From Amanita rubescens (taxonomy: Eukaryota > Basidiomycota > Agaricomycetes > Agaricales > Amanitaceae), in contig WION01000181.1 of the NCBI GenBank assembly GCA_015039365.1, positions 1-64,000 on the forward strand: a stretch of DNA of 64,000 nucleotides, given 5' to 3'. Positions 1 to 12,000 of this stretch are shown in pieces. The translations under genes and the position numbers were made by a program. The stretch's first letter is position 1. Each line of letters begins with the position of its first letter. The notes beneath the pieces were generated by a model. It searched no databases. It saw only the letters and a program-made list of their open reading frames with translations, and was not told where the DNA came from.

Positions 1-836
1 TCGCGAAGACGTGCACTGACGGGACGCACCCTGACCTACCCTGACGCACACGTATCCGGCATTCCAAAATGATGCCACGATGATTAGCGCACTGATGATC
101 GATCATGCGATGCCACAGCAGTCTGTCAGAGTCTGCCACGGTCTAGTTGTTTCGCCACCTCGTCCATACCAATTGGACATGTCTTTTGATCACGTCGTCC
201 CGTATGATCCGTAGTATGATCACATTTTTCCTGATTTCTATGCGTAAAAGAGAACACCATTACAAATACTATTATTACTTTCTGTGCAAGATTCGGAGCT
301 TCAGCCAAAATGAATTGTTCATGCCCCGCAAGGAGGCTGAAACACGATGGCAAGTTGATTTACTACTAATGGGGACCGCGCCGCGAGGGTGGCCGCATCG
401 TTGTGGTCAGGCATAGCCTGGAATATTTACCGCATGGAGCTGCCCTGAGGCGCAAGGTTGGCAGTACATATCCCTATTGTGTGCGCAGCTATTCCGTCAA
501 CATAAGCTTTCATTCTGCTGAATGGAGACATGCCATTGGTATTGATAGGTCCTAACATCAGAGCAGGATGGTGATTGTGCAACTATTGACCTAGTATGGG
601 CGACACCCACGCCGCCCATTGCACGCTATACATCCATGGACAGGTACTTACCTTCTCCCATGCAAATATCATTCTCGCAAATAATATGTCCATCGTTACC
701 GGGCGCACATCGGGAAAAACTCAATCTGGGAATTAAGCACAATAAAACAAAATAGCTATAAACATTCGTAACACGTTGTTAGCAAACACGTAAAATGGTT
801 AACGGCCTGTGATCTATTGCTAAACTAAGACATCAA
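1..836. other. intergenic, no gene recognised
   Basis: No conserved coding segment or RNA gene is recognisable. Short open frames on both strands lack familiar motifs. The stretch lies downstream of the Plavaka transposase gene. I could not find a matching terminal inverted repeat that would mark that element's end here. Confidence 0.5.
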
Positions 837-3800
837 CTATTTAGGACCATAAAATAAAGTGTAAGTACGAGCGTCAGTGAATGGATTAACCAAAAAATTG
901 TGACATTGCTCTAAAACTGTATTACTACTCCATTCTTGGGGTATTTGACTTCCAGGAAGGGGAGTGAGATGGATACTTTGTGAAATGTGAGTCACCGGAA
1001 TAATACTTGCAACGCGAGCATTCTGTTGTAATGAGCGCGATACTCTGTAGAGTCCACTTTTGGGCTCGGGTTTGTCTCGAAATGATGTGAACCATTCCAC
1101 ATAAGCCAGATGTTGCGGTGGACGGTTGCGCTCGCCAAACAAATGTTGGATTGCGATGGGGCTGAGACTGAAGATGACACGGATTTGAGCGACACAGTAC
1201 ACTAAGTATATGTAAGTGCTGACACCAATATTGCATTAATAGAGATGGATAGACATACCGTGGATTCCTGCTTGAGTGCCATTGCTTAAACAAATAAGGG
1301 CGGTGTCGAACCGGCCTGGTATCATCTCCCCTCTCTTGTTGTTCCGATGTGGCTGTATATGGATTGAGTCTGCAGTGGATTCATCCGAATGATCGTCTTT
1401 GAACCGAATGCGGTGATAAACCGAAACACTAGTAAATGGTATGTGGACATCTAATATATCTTGCTCAAGGCGGGCACGGGTCGTCTGGGGGTCTCGCCAA
1501 AGTACAATGAACCTGGAAAAAGCAGCACGAAAAAAACTGGCACCGTATTGGCCTATTAAATCTGCGATGGAAACAGCCCGTACGCTGGGATAGCGCGTCA
1601 TCTTGATATGGCGCCGGGGTTGTAGAAGAGGGCTTCGTGATGGAGGGGGTTGATAGCTATTGCCTTGTTCTTGCCATCTAATGTATTCGTCGTATTCATG
1701 TACCTTCTCCCGGCGTTCGAGCCAAGTCGTCATTTGTGGAAATTCGTCGCGCATATTGCTAGCACGGAATGCCTCCTTAGTGAAGTCAATATGTAGTCGT
1801 TCAGTGCTCTGAGTATTATAGTTATCCGTTGTCCCAAAGAGTCTAATAGAGGCCGCGTAGTGCAAGCAGGCATGTAACTTTGGAATGTTGAAATTGTCAC
1901 GGATCCCTAGGTCAACAAATATGCTTTTGTTGGCATGGAATGTGTCAAGGGCCGTTCGCATCAGGATGAGGTTCTGTGTTGAAATGACTGGTAACTGGGC
2001 AATATACATGAAATCAAGCAACGCGCGGACCATCCGCAAAAGACGGGTGGGATCAAGCCCACTCAGGGGACGCATATCAGCAATGACACCGAGTATGATG
2101 CGACTGATCAGAGCATGCTCCTTCCCCGTGACGCGGGTTAACCCTGTAATGCCTCCGGAGAAGATCCGAATGTGATGGTTAGGTATCAGCCGCTGGCAGC
2201 GCGCATCGATCTCAGGCCGACCATAAGCTTGGCCTAACCACGAAACAACATGCTTGAAGAGACCTTGATGGAGTTGGTGAAGGATATCTGGCGTGATTGC
2301 CTGAAATATATCGATAAAGGGTAGCTGAGCCCAAAATGGCTCAGCGACGGGCTTGATACATATCTTCTTACATGCTTCCTTGTAGTCTTGATAGTTGGTG
2401 CCAACCATAGATAGCACCGTGTGGATGGCTTGTATGTCTCGGGGTTTTGACTGTATTTGTGCGTTGCCGATATTATTGCGCGAGATGTCACACTTAGGGC
2501 ATTCGCCGGACTTGATGCACGTCACTAGTACCTGCTCGGGGTAGTCCCCAGCAAAAACGGCAAGGAGAGGATGAACGCGGCGAATGGTTCCCTGACCATC
2601 GGTCATAGCCACTCCATGTAATCCGGGATCGACGAGAGGTGCCAAAATGCGGCGCAAGCAGGAATGAAATAAGTTCATAATCATCCGCCGTCGAGAAGTC
2701 TGGCCAGTGACAAGCTTCAGTTTTGTTGTGGGCAAATAAGCAAGCAATATCTGGCCAGCGCATGAAGGCTTCTTTCTGATATGTTTTGGCAAGTTTCCGA
2801 TGGTCAAGTAGACCGGGTAGGCAGTCCGACTCCCAAATACCGTAACTTGGGTGCGGTCAGAAGAAATAATAATGGGCACGATAGATGCGCCAGGTTTATG
2901 AGCTTCAAGTACCATCTGGAGTTACGTCAGTTAGAAAGAAAGTGATTGGCTGCATCGTGAAAAAAAATACCTGAACATTCCACCACCAAGACCCTGTGTG
3001 CATCTCATGGAAAACCCGAATGCGCTTGTTACCAACTCGCTGGTAGTGGCGCTCTGGTTTGTGAAGAAGTGATGTAGCAAACTGTGGGGACCCATATATG
3101 GCCCGTATACACTGTAGTACGTCGCGGGAATACAAGAATACCGTCTCGTTACCAATTGAGATGTTTTGGCGGGAAAAAAGGGGGCGTGCAGGAAGTTTTT
3201 GGTCAATGATCATGTTTATTTCTCGGGCATTACTGTAGGAAAGACCCAATCTTGCAACAACCTTCAGAGTCATTAGGCATTAGACATCACTATCGTATGT
3301 AAAACGTGACTCACCCCTTCAATTTGAAAGAAGTCTGTGACAGCCGATGATGAGGGCCCTTGCAGTTTCACCCATCGGGCAACTTCCCAATCCAGTTTGG
3401 ATGCAAATGGAGCGTGTGGACCCTCAGAGCTAAGTTGCTGCCGATACGACTTGAAACCCGACTGGTCTACCGTGGGTGAATTCATTGGCAAACCCGCCCC
3501 AGCTCCGGGGAAGTACTCGCGTTCATATGCTGCTGGATTTGGAGGTGGGTCAGCAGGCGCTGCAGAGGACGCATGATGATGATTATCTGTAGGCAATGGC
3601 ACAGATACTTTTACAGATACTGTCCAGTGTATCTGTATCTGTCCCTTCAAGGGTAAGTATCTGTGCAGTCACAGATAATCCATGGATAATCCACAGATAC
3701 ATCCACAGATTACCCAAGGGTCTATAGCCTGGCTATTCAACAAACTTCAAAGTTTGTACCTAGACTAGTAGTAAGCTATGTCACAGTAGTTTAAGTATTC

Positions 3801-5175
3801 AGACAGTCTTTAGTTAACTCTATCTCAACCTACACACCATCTAAATGTGTTAGCACTGCTTCTACATCTTCATCTCTTACAATGGCCATAAGCTCAAACA
3901 TACTGGAAGTGCATGTGTTGACTTAACTGAAAGCCAATTATGGGTATGGGAAAGCACAAGATGCCCACAGCTGAAAAGCCTGCTGCTTCATACCCTTCAG
4001 GCAGAATAATAAAGTACTAGTTATTTCAAATACCTATGACAACCCTTATGTCAATGGGTCTCCAGAACTGCTGCACATGGCAATCATCCTGTTAACATCC
4101 TGGAGGAAGACAGAGCATCATTCAGAAATTGTATCAGTACCTACATGAATGTCATCCATCCATGATAGCTCAAGGATGAGAAGATGGTTAGCACTATCAA
4201 TGGTTTTAACCTTGAGACTGAGCCAGATGACAAAGTTGAGGTTCATCCTCAGCAGTTATTGAAGGACAAGAATTCTGAATGGGGTACTATGGCATGATCA
4301 CCACCACTTCTCTTGGAATGCACTGTATCATTCATACATAGCTTAAGACACTTTTGCAAAATTCTGGTGGTGGAACCATGGAATCTGAGTCTGGTTCAAG
4401 ATTTGGAAAACTGATAATGCTGGAAGAGGTGCAGCTGGCAGATCTTTGAGAAGCTATCCTCAGCTTAACAGCTTCAACAAGAAAACAATGCTTCTGTCAT
4501 GCATGCACTTGTGCAGCTACAGCCAGGCTTAGGTCACCCAAGCCATATGTAGACACCCTACTAACAAAGCTAGGAAATATGAAGAGAGTTAGCAGTTAGG
4601 GTGATCTCTATGCTTTTAGCATGAGATTTGAGGTTAACAGATAGTCACAGATTACAGATACCCCTGACCAGTATCTGTATCTGTCCTGTCAAGGGTACTT
4701 ATCTGCAATCTGTACAGATTACCTGTATCTGTGCCATTGCCTAATTATCTGAAGCTGGTAGCACAGGTTCCAACTCTACACCCAGTGGGTCATCTAGTTC
4801 ATCATCCTGATCTATTTGACCTTGATTAATAAATATTCAGCAGCTTTACACGTCACCAGACATACCATCATCCAACGGTTCATCCATGTCATCTGGCCAA
4901 TCCAGATCCTCGTCCAGGTATTCTCCAAAGAAGTCATGCCGGAATGTACGTGGACCAAAGCTAGTTATTTCGTCATCCTCTGGCTCCAAAAAGTCGTCCT
5001 GGAAGGTAGGCGGGTTGGCGCTATCTAACTCCATGTCACTGGTATCATCACCATCTTGCATGGCCCCAACATAATCACGATATGCAGTGCGGCACACTGT
5101 ACTTGTTGTGCGCGTTACATGGGATGTGTAACCCGATGAGCTGAAATCTCGGTCACATCCTGCACAATGTACCAT
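837..5175 (-). pseudogene. Plavaka-type DNA transposon transposase, split by a nested element
   Basis: Transposase-like protein of the basidiomycete Plavaka group (usually placed near CACTA/EnSpm or KDZ elements), which would act in DNA cut-and-paste transposition. Exons by splicing on the minus strand are 5175-4866, 4820-4744 continuing at 3581-3315 (interrupted), 3261-2971, 2915-1259 and 1201-837. Introns are 45-57 bp with GT...AG ends. Exon 1 begins MVHCAGCDRDF with a C-x2-C...H...C zinc-finger-like start. The core carries the family blocks PVYLTIGNL, DYPEQVLVTCIKSGECPKC and HLAYVEWF, and the end carries FLVNPF. Frame continues exactly across the excised 1154-bp insertion (…PASDN/HHHASS…), so the break is only the hAT-like insertion within exon 2. 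No other stop was noticed. Terminal inverted repeats of the Plavaka element itself were not found. Confidence 0.85.
3590..4743. mobile_element. hAT-like non-autonomous transposon nested in the Plavaka gene
   Basis: The ends are perfect 19-bp inverted repeats: TAGGCAATGGCACAGATAC at the left and its reverse complement at the right. They are flanked by the 8-bp direct repeat ATTATCTG (3582-3589 and 4744-4751), the target-duplication size of hAT elements. Both subterminal 120-bp zones are packed with ACAGAT/ATCTGT hexamers, as expected for transposase-binding subterminal repeats. The interior has no recognisable transposase, so the element probably moves with enzyme supplied in trans. It lies in exon 2 of the Plavaka transposase and disables that frame. 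KDZ-type elements also make 8-bp duplications, so the superfamily is an inference. Confidence 0.85.
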
Positions 5176-5277
5176 AGTGAGTTACAGACCTTTGGGCTCC
5201 TGTTCAGCGCTTTTTAAGCCCATTGCTGAAACAGGGATCCTAGGGAATAGCCCGGATAAGCTGACCCGTACCCATCC

Positions 5278-5637
5278 TCACCCATAACCCGTACGGGCGG
5301 ATGGGCGGAAAGGAGCACCGTAATAACGACGCAGGCCTAGGCAGTGTCCCGGGGTCGTGTCATACCGCTTCAGCCTACCCTGCCACCGCCGGAAGATGAC
5401 TCTGTCGAAGTCGGGGAGTAAGTCAAGGGAGGCATACTTGTTTGAGAGCTGGCTATCATCCTTGATCTCAGCTAGGGTAAGCATCTGGAACAAAGATATC
5501 AAGAATGGCGGAGGGACAGAGCAGAGGGAACCCACCTGAATTGGAATCGTCGCGGCCACATCAGGGGTAGCATAACTGTGTGACAAAGAGGCCATGTTGT
5601 TATCAGAGGAAAATGCATCCACAGGGAGCGTGTTCAA
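5278..5637 (-). CDS. unrecognised gene fragment bordering the minisatellite
   Basis: A 119-codon open frame ending GYG-stop. A clean intron appears to lie inside it (5535 to 5485, GTGGGT...TTCCAG). Removing it joins ATIPIQ to MLTLAEIKDD and leaves an acidic, then basic segment (FRRWQGRLKRY). The upstream half, including DAFSSDNNMASL, is the same sequence that is repeated in the neighbouring 93-bp minisatellite. The fragment therefore looks like the end of a gene whose 5' exon has been amplified. I do not recognise the family. It could equally be a decayed piece of a mobile element. Confidence 0.35.
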   Translation of the reverse strand: MNTLPVDAFSSDNNMASLSHSYATPDVAATIPIQVGSLCSVPPPFLISLFQMLTLAEIKDDSQLSNKYASLDLLPDFDRVIFRRWQGRLKRYDTTPGHCLGLRRYYGAPFRPSARTGYG

Positions 5638-5639
5638 TA

Positions 5640-6655
5640 CGTCGCTAGCTCCAAGGCATCAGCAAGGCATAAACAAGGATAAGGGTAAACGTACTTGAAT
5701 AAGGCAACAAATTCACCCAAATTGGAATTGTCATGGCCACATCAGGGGTAGCATAACTGCGTGACGAAGAGGCCATACGGTTGTGGTCAGAGGAAAATGC
5801 ATCCGCAGGGAGCATGTTCGATACGTTGCTAGCTCAAGGCGTCAGCAATAACTGCGTGACGAAGAGGCCATGTTGTGGTCAGAGGAAAATGCATCCGCAG
5901 GGAGCGCGTTCGATACGTCGCTAGCTCCAAGGTGTCAGCAATAACTGCGTGACGAAGAGGTCATGTTGTGGTCAGAGGAAAATGCATCCGCAGGAAGTGC
6001 GTTCGATACGTCGCTAGCTCCAAGGTGTCAGCAATAACTGCGTGACGAAGAGGCCATGTTGTGGTCAGAGGAAAATGCATCCGCAGGAAGTGCGTTCGAT
6101 ACGTCACTAGCTCCAAGGTGTCAGCAATAACTGCGTGACGAAGAGGCCATGTTGTGGTCAGAGGAAAATGCATCCGCAGGAAGTGCGTTCGATACGTCGC
6201 TAGCTCCAAGGCATCAGCAATAACTGCATGACGAAGAGGCCATGTTGTGGTCAGAGGAGAATGCATCCGGAGGAAGTGCGTTCGATATGTCGCTAGCTCC
6301 AAGGCGTCAGCAATAACTGCATGACGAAGAGGCCATGTTGTGGTCAGAGGAAAATACATCCGCAGGAAGCGCGTTCGATACATCGCTAGCTCCAAGGTGT
6401 CAGCAAGGCATAAACACGGATAAGGGTAAACGTACTTGAATAAGGCAACAAACTCACCCAAATTGGAATCGTCGCGGCCACATCAGGGGTAGCATAACTG
6501 TGTGACAAAGAGGCCATGTTGTGGTCAGAGGAAAATGCATCCGTAGGGAGTGCATTCAATACGTTGCTAGCTCCGAGGCGTCAGCAATAACTGCATGACG
6601 AAGAGGCCATGTTGTGGTCAGAGGAAAATGCATCCGCAGGGAGTGCGTCCATGCG
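5640..6655. repeat. 93-bp minisatellite with larger duplicated blocks
   Basis: A tandem repeat with a strict 93-bp period. The anchor TGACGAAGAGGCCATG recurs at about 5857, 5950, 6043, 6136, 6229 and 6322, and again at 6503 and 6596. The first step (5762 to 5857) is 95 bp. The unit runs from ATAACTGCGTGACGAAGAGG through GAAAATGCATCC to TAGCTCCAAGGTGTCAGCA. Because 93 is divisible by three, one minus-strand frame stays open over several copies (5961-6461) as a 31-residue repeat. A longer block holding GGATAAGGGTAAACG and CATCAGGGGTAGCATAACT occurs near 5560, 5680-5760 and 6420-6500, giving a higher-order structure. Whether the repeat is translated cannot be told. Confidence 0.85.
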
Positions 6656-6659
6656 CCAT

Positions 6660-7135
6660 AGCTGCGTGTAGGCCACTGATTGGTGGACTCCATTCCTTTC
6701 CTTTACCTCATAAACTCTGGAATTTCAAGAGACCGATGAGAGACCAAGAACATGAAATGAATTGGAAGACGCACCCCATAAGCACTAGTTAAGACTGCTC
6801 CATTCCAGGTACTGTTGGATATTCATATGGAGTAAAAAACCGTAAAAAACCTTAAAAAAGTTAATCAAAGTCCGAAAATGCTGTCTAAGTTGTTTACCGT
6901 ACCAAGTCCCTTCCGTGATCCTAACCAAACCAAGAATCGTGCGGCAGAGTAGAGACTATGTGCTCCGTTTCAGGCACTGCGGGATTGTCAAACAGGGCAA
7001 CCGACTCTGAAACCCAGTTAGATTCGTCCAAAGTCAGAAAACGCCGTTATACCGTGCAAAATATTGTAGCCAATCTGTGTATATATGTAATGACCGCCCT
7101 GTTTTCGTTGACCAGTCGGTTAAAGGTCTGAACGG
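6660..7135. other. intergenic sequence left of the LTR element
   Basis: No coding segment is recognised. There are short A-runs (TAAAAAACCGTAAAAAACC near 6834). The last 59 bp (from about 7077) are the first half of a roughly 112-bp duplicated unit whose other half lies beyond the retrotransposon at 15627. This is the left flank of the insertion. Confidence 0.6.
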
Positions 7136-7622
7136 TGAAACAATAAAGAGAAGGCCGACGTGGAACAGTGTTCGGCCAAAGGGGCTACGGAGGTCTGACC
7201 GATGTGCTTAAGTGCGATAGAGTGCCGAGAGCGGAGGAGAAGGAACGGAACGGTGACCGAGTCACCGAGCGAGAAGGAGAACGGAAATCGGACGCAAGGG
7301 AACCAGAAAGAGAGCGGAAGTGAGACCGGCTGTATATTCGATGTCCAACTACTACAGACAATGCCGTATATATACTACGAGGACATGAGGCTTACCTGCG
7401 ACGAGCCTTCCTCCGAGTCCGTTGGTCCGTGCGCGTCTAGGTGCCCCGTTGCGTTCGAATATCGCTCAAGTTGCGGGAATGGCCCTGTCGGAATGTGGCC
7501 GAAGGTCGTTGGCGCGAAGGTTTGACTTCGGAAGCTTCCGTGATGCGTGATGTGATGCCGAGAATCGGAATGCGGTGCGCTTCGGTGTTCGGTTCCAACG
7601 TAGCCGGAACCGGCTCGTTACA
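7136..7622 (-). repeat. 3' LTR of the gypsy element
   Basis: 487 bp, beginning TGAAACAATAAAG and ending CTCGTTACA on the plus strand (TG...CA ends). It reads identical to the copy at 15136-15622. Just inside it, in element orientation, a partly purine-rich stretch (AAAAGACCCCGGGAGG, reverse complement of about 7623-7638) could be the polypurine tract. Confidence 0.93.
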
Positions 7623-7732
7623 CCTCCCGGGGTCTTTTAATACTGACCTCCTGGTCAGGTCCGAGGAGATAAGAGGGCGATAAGAGATAGAGGGGAGTGG
7701 AGGGTGGGTTCTTCTCTTCCTCTTCTACAATC

Positions 7733-8923
7733 ATGTCGGCCGTATCCGCAGGCGGTGGGAGCAGTGTCACGAAGCTGATAGCGCGCAAGCTGGACAAGCA
7801 CGTCGAGGCGTTTGGCGAGCGGTTGCTGGATGTGCCAGAGGGGGAAGTAAACTTGAGCAATGAGGGGGATGTCCGGAAATGGCTAGAGCTGGCGAAGAAC
7901 GACGTGGTGAGTAAGGGGTACGTTGTCGTTGGCGGAAACTAATCGTGTCCAGGAGAAGATCCGGACGTATAGCCGGGAGCTTGCAGATGCGGGGTCAACG
8001 ACAAAGCTTGTTTCAGTCATCACGGATGGCCTCGTCCAGTACGATAAGCTCGGCGTCGGTCTACGAGAACTTAGTACAACGGTGAACCTGGCAAGGTCCT
8101 CCTCCGGGGCGAGTTTGCGTCCAGAGGACTCTGCGAGCCATATCAGTTCCGGTTCGGTTGCGCGAAGTAGCGTCCTAGAAAGGTCGTCGCATGCGGGTGC
8201 GCCTGCTGGCCGTCAAACTGTCCCAGAAGTGCCAGTCGTCGATTTCAAAAGACCTGCGCCGAGGCCTCGTACTACACGCAGTAAGGTCGCTCCGGCTGTC
8301 GGTTCAGAGTTGATTTCCCTTCAACAGGTACGTTGGTGATGGACTATGTCGCGGTCCCTCAGCTGATGCCCGAATCGCAGCGCTGCGAAACTTGCGTAAG
8401 GCTGAATAAGGCCTGTGTCTTCTCCGGTGACCATACGGCATGCGATCTCTGTCGAGCGAAGAAGGTAAGGTGCGCCATGCCTGGTGCGGATGCTCCTGTC
8501 GTGCGATCCTCAAGCGTCGCGTCGTCGGCTGCTAAGAGCATTCCGTCGTCTTTGGCGCGAGGTGTAGGCGCACTTGGGGTATCGGGCTCGTCGGTGAAGA
8601 CGCCGTCTCGGTCGGATAAACGGAAGATCGAGGTTGGGAGTAGTCCGGAGGAGCAACCTCCGCGTAGGCGTAGCAAGACGGATCTGAAGGAGGCCGGTGA
8701 AGTGGAGACGGGTTCTGAAGGCGGTTCGGGAGCGGGTAAGACGAAGGCGGGCTATGAGGATCGTATCGGCAGGCTGGAGAGGAAGCTGACGAGATTCCAG
8801 GACCTTTACAAGCGGTCGGTGGAGGACCTGCAGGCAGACATGAAGGAGCTAAGGGAGGAGATGGCCGAGGAGGTTCCCCAGGCGAAGAGCAAGGGCAAGG
8901 GCAAGGGCAAGGGCAAGGCGTAG
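7733..8923 (+). CDS. antisense accessory gene in the retrotransposon: Zn2Cys6-like, coiled-coil protein
   Basis: A spliced plus-strand gene inside the minus-strand gypsy element, between pol and the 3' LTR. Exons are 7733-7906, 7953-8327 and 8381-8923. Introns of 46 and 53 nt have GTGAGT...CAG and GTACGT...CAG ends and CTAAT/CTGAT branch-like boxes. The frame closes exactly to 363 residues. Near residue 184 it has C-x2-C-x6-C-x8-C-x2-C-x6-C, the spacing of fungal Zn(II)2Cys6 DNA-binding clusters, with CDLCRAKKVRC in the second half. A basic segment (DKRKIE, PPRRRSK) follows, then a heptad-rich coiled coil near residues 305-345 and a KGKGKGKG tail. Start is the first ATG, 110 bp from the LTR. 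It ends tail to tail with pol, 110 bp apart. Function is unknown; DNA binding or regulation is inferred only from the motif. Confidence 0.8.
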
Positions 8924-9033
8924 GATTCGGAGGACTCGGGTTCGGTGCTCGTCGCGGGCTCCTGTAATAAGAAGTGATTAAACGAATGTACCTGTACTTT
9001 GTAGCGAAAACTATATGCATATCCTCGGAGCAT

Positions 9034-12000
9034 TCAGAGTTCAGACTCGGGTAGGTCATCGACCTCCGTTAGTGCCTCATCAATGAAACCATCACCATCG
9101 CCGTCAGCGAGGGAGGCTTCGTCGGGCGAGTCGTGTGTCATCGTATAAAGCTCCTCATCGGATCTATTAAGTAATTGTGAAAGCCGCTCACCCGGTGCAA
9201 TACTGCGTGATCGGTAAGGAATTAAACGTTTGGCTGCGTACCGTAACTTAGAAAGGGTTCCATCGGTCTCGGCGAGAATATACGATCCTCCTTGGGTTTT
9301 CCGGATAACGACCATCGGTCCGAGGTACCGGGGTTTTGTTTTACGATCGAGTTCCATATCGATCTTGTTATTACGGACGAGGACTAAATCTCCCTTCTTG
9401 AAGCGGAAGTTCTTGATCGTATGCTGGAAGCGCTGCTCAAGCTTGCGAACGGCGTTAAGCCGGGACTTGTAGACTTTGTCGCGGATGATTTTGAGATCGG
9501 CCGGACGTTTCTGTAGCTGTCGGGCACGGTGGGCGAGCAAGTCCTGTCTCGAGAGCTCGGATGTAATCGGCGGGCAAAGGTAAGTGGCTTCCGAGATGTC
9601 GAGGGGCAGCGTCGGCTCGGTTCCGTGGGCGATGAAGTATGGGCTGTAGCCGGTAGATGGGTGTATCGTAATGCGCTCGGCCCAGAATACGGATGGCGCG
9701 ACTTGACTCCACTTCTCGGGTTTACCGTCGGCTGCTTTGATGAGAGATTCTCGGACGTCAAAATGTCGGCGTTCGACGATGCCATTGGCCTGTGAGTTGT
9801 ACGGGGATATTCGGATGTGGTTGATACCGTATCGGTGGCGGAGGACTTCTAGAGCAGCTACATAGGGCGTTCCGTTGTCGGTGACAATGACTTCTATGGC
9901 TCCGTGGCGGCAGAGAATATCTTCGAATATGAACTTGGCGATAGCTGTTGCGTTTTCGGAGCGGAGCATTTTGTACTCGGGCCATGCGGAGAGAGAGCAT
10001 CTTGCTTGCGTGATGTAGGTAAATCCGCCGGATGCTGGCATCTTCATGGTGTCCATGTGTACGATTCGGAAGAGACCTCCGGGCTCTGGAACAGTCGGCG
10101 GAATGTGTAGGCGTTGGGCGTTTCGGATCTGGCAGTTATGACACGTCCGGACGTACCATTTAACGTCGTAGTCAAGGGAGGACCACCAGAAACGGTCTCG
10201 GATACGAGCGCGAGTCGCGAAGATGCCTTTGTGTCCGGTGTCATCGTGTGCTTCCTGTATGATCTGTAGTCGCTTGGAGTCGTTGAGGATGACGAGCTTG
10301 TGTCGGCGGTGATCGTCTCGGTACCAGAGCCGGTCGCCTTGAATAAAGAATCGCTTGGCCTTGTTGAGCCATTGTCGGAATCGATCGGCTGACATGTCGG
10401 GCGGCCGTTGCGGGTTTTTGAGGTAGGCTTCAATCCTGAGTATGTCGGCGTCTCGGGCTAGCTGTTTTTCGGATCGGGAGAATATGTCGGGGCCGTCAGT
10501 TCCGGTGGCATAGCATGCGGCGGTGAGGTGCGGCTTGAAAGTCCAGTTGGCGGCCTCGATACAGAATGCGTTAGCTTCGTCAATCCAGTCGTCCGGGTCG
10601 GAGTCGTCTGGAGGCTCGTCCTCTTCGGATGCTCGGCGCCTAGATAATCCGTCGGCGGGAGTGTGCTTCTTTGCGGAGACGTGGCGAAGTTTGAAGTCGA
10701 AGAGGAGGATTCCTGCTATCCATCTGTTAATCGTGTTATTCGGCTGGATATCCGGGTTATTGATCATTCCTTTAATATACTTAGCGTCCACCTCGACTAC
10801 AAGATTTTTGACGCCGATGATGAATATCCGGGTAGCTTTGAGCGCGCGGAAGAGTCCGTAAAGCTCGAGTTTGGCCTGGGAGTATCGTTGTTCTCGCTCG
10901 TTGAAGGTAATAGATCCATAGCGGTTCGGATAGCGCTTCTTGTCGGGACCGATCTGTGATAGCCAGTATCCGACAGCGTACCAGGATGAGTCGACGGCTA
11001 GGATAACCTCGAGAAGTGATTCGTAGTCGATGCCTCGGATGGCGTTGCAATTGATAGCGATGAGCTTGAGGTTCTCGAAGGCGGCGATATGGTGACCAAT
11101 AAATTCGAACTCGACGCCCTTCCGTAGGAGTTCCGAGAGTGAGCGAGCGTGTTCGGCATAGTCTTTGACGTAGATGCGGATGGTGCCCATAGTTCCTAGA
11201 AAACCTCTAACTTCGGTGATAGATTCGGGGATAGGCCAGTTCCTGATCTTTTCGATTCGTGAGTCGTCCGGAAGGCGTCCTTCGTAAGTGCATTTGTGTC
11301 CGACGACGATAGCTTCTGGAATACAGAAAAATGACTTCTTTCCGGAAAAGGTACCGCCGGCGTGTTTGACGCGTTGGATAACTCGGTTAATGTTCTGGAT
11401 GTGTTCCCATACGAAGCGTCGGATGCCAGAATTTTCGGGGATGGTCTCGAAGGTTCCGTCGGGGAGCTCGTAGCGGGTTTTCGGTCCTTTACAGGGGCAG
11501 TCGTCGACGAAGGGTTTGGTGACATGCGGAATTTCATCTTGAAGGATATAGGTGAGGTCGCCGTGCTGGATCTGCATCGAGTTGGTGTATCCCATCGGAA
11601 TAGACGTGAGGCGGAAGGTACCGAGAGGCGTTTGGAAGGTCGTAAGGTCTCGGGATTCGGTGGCAAGGCGGCGCTGGTCAAAACCGACGAATAGATCAAA
11701 GGTAGCGTAACATGAGTACCCACCAAATGACTCGGCGAGTAGTTCTACGTTCGGCGGCTGTCCAGAGTCTTTGATAGTGACGGCGTTAAGCGGCTGTAGG
11801 TCGTGGACGATGCGCAATGATTTCCCGTCTTTCTTGTAAACGCAGAACCAGCGGGACCGATAGGATGAGCTGGACGGCTCGTAGACTCCGGAAGCGATTT
11901 TGTCTTTGATGATGCGTACGATCTCGTTGTATTTGCCAGGCGGAATCGGCATGTTCTTTAGCGTCCAGGGCACGTGTTCAATGGTCGGAATCACCACGGG

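Noticed and set aside
837..5175. Terminal inverted repeats of the Plavaka element
   Set aside because: No convincing pair was found by eye in the flanks.
5640..6655. CRISPR-like repeat array
   Set aside because: Repeats are directly adjacent with no unique spacers; a minisatellite in a eukaryotic genome.
11196..11726. 176-codon frame and many similar frames inside gag and pol
   Set aside because: They are alternative-frame readings of the retrotransposon coding sequence.
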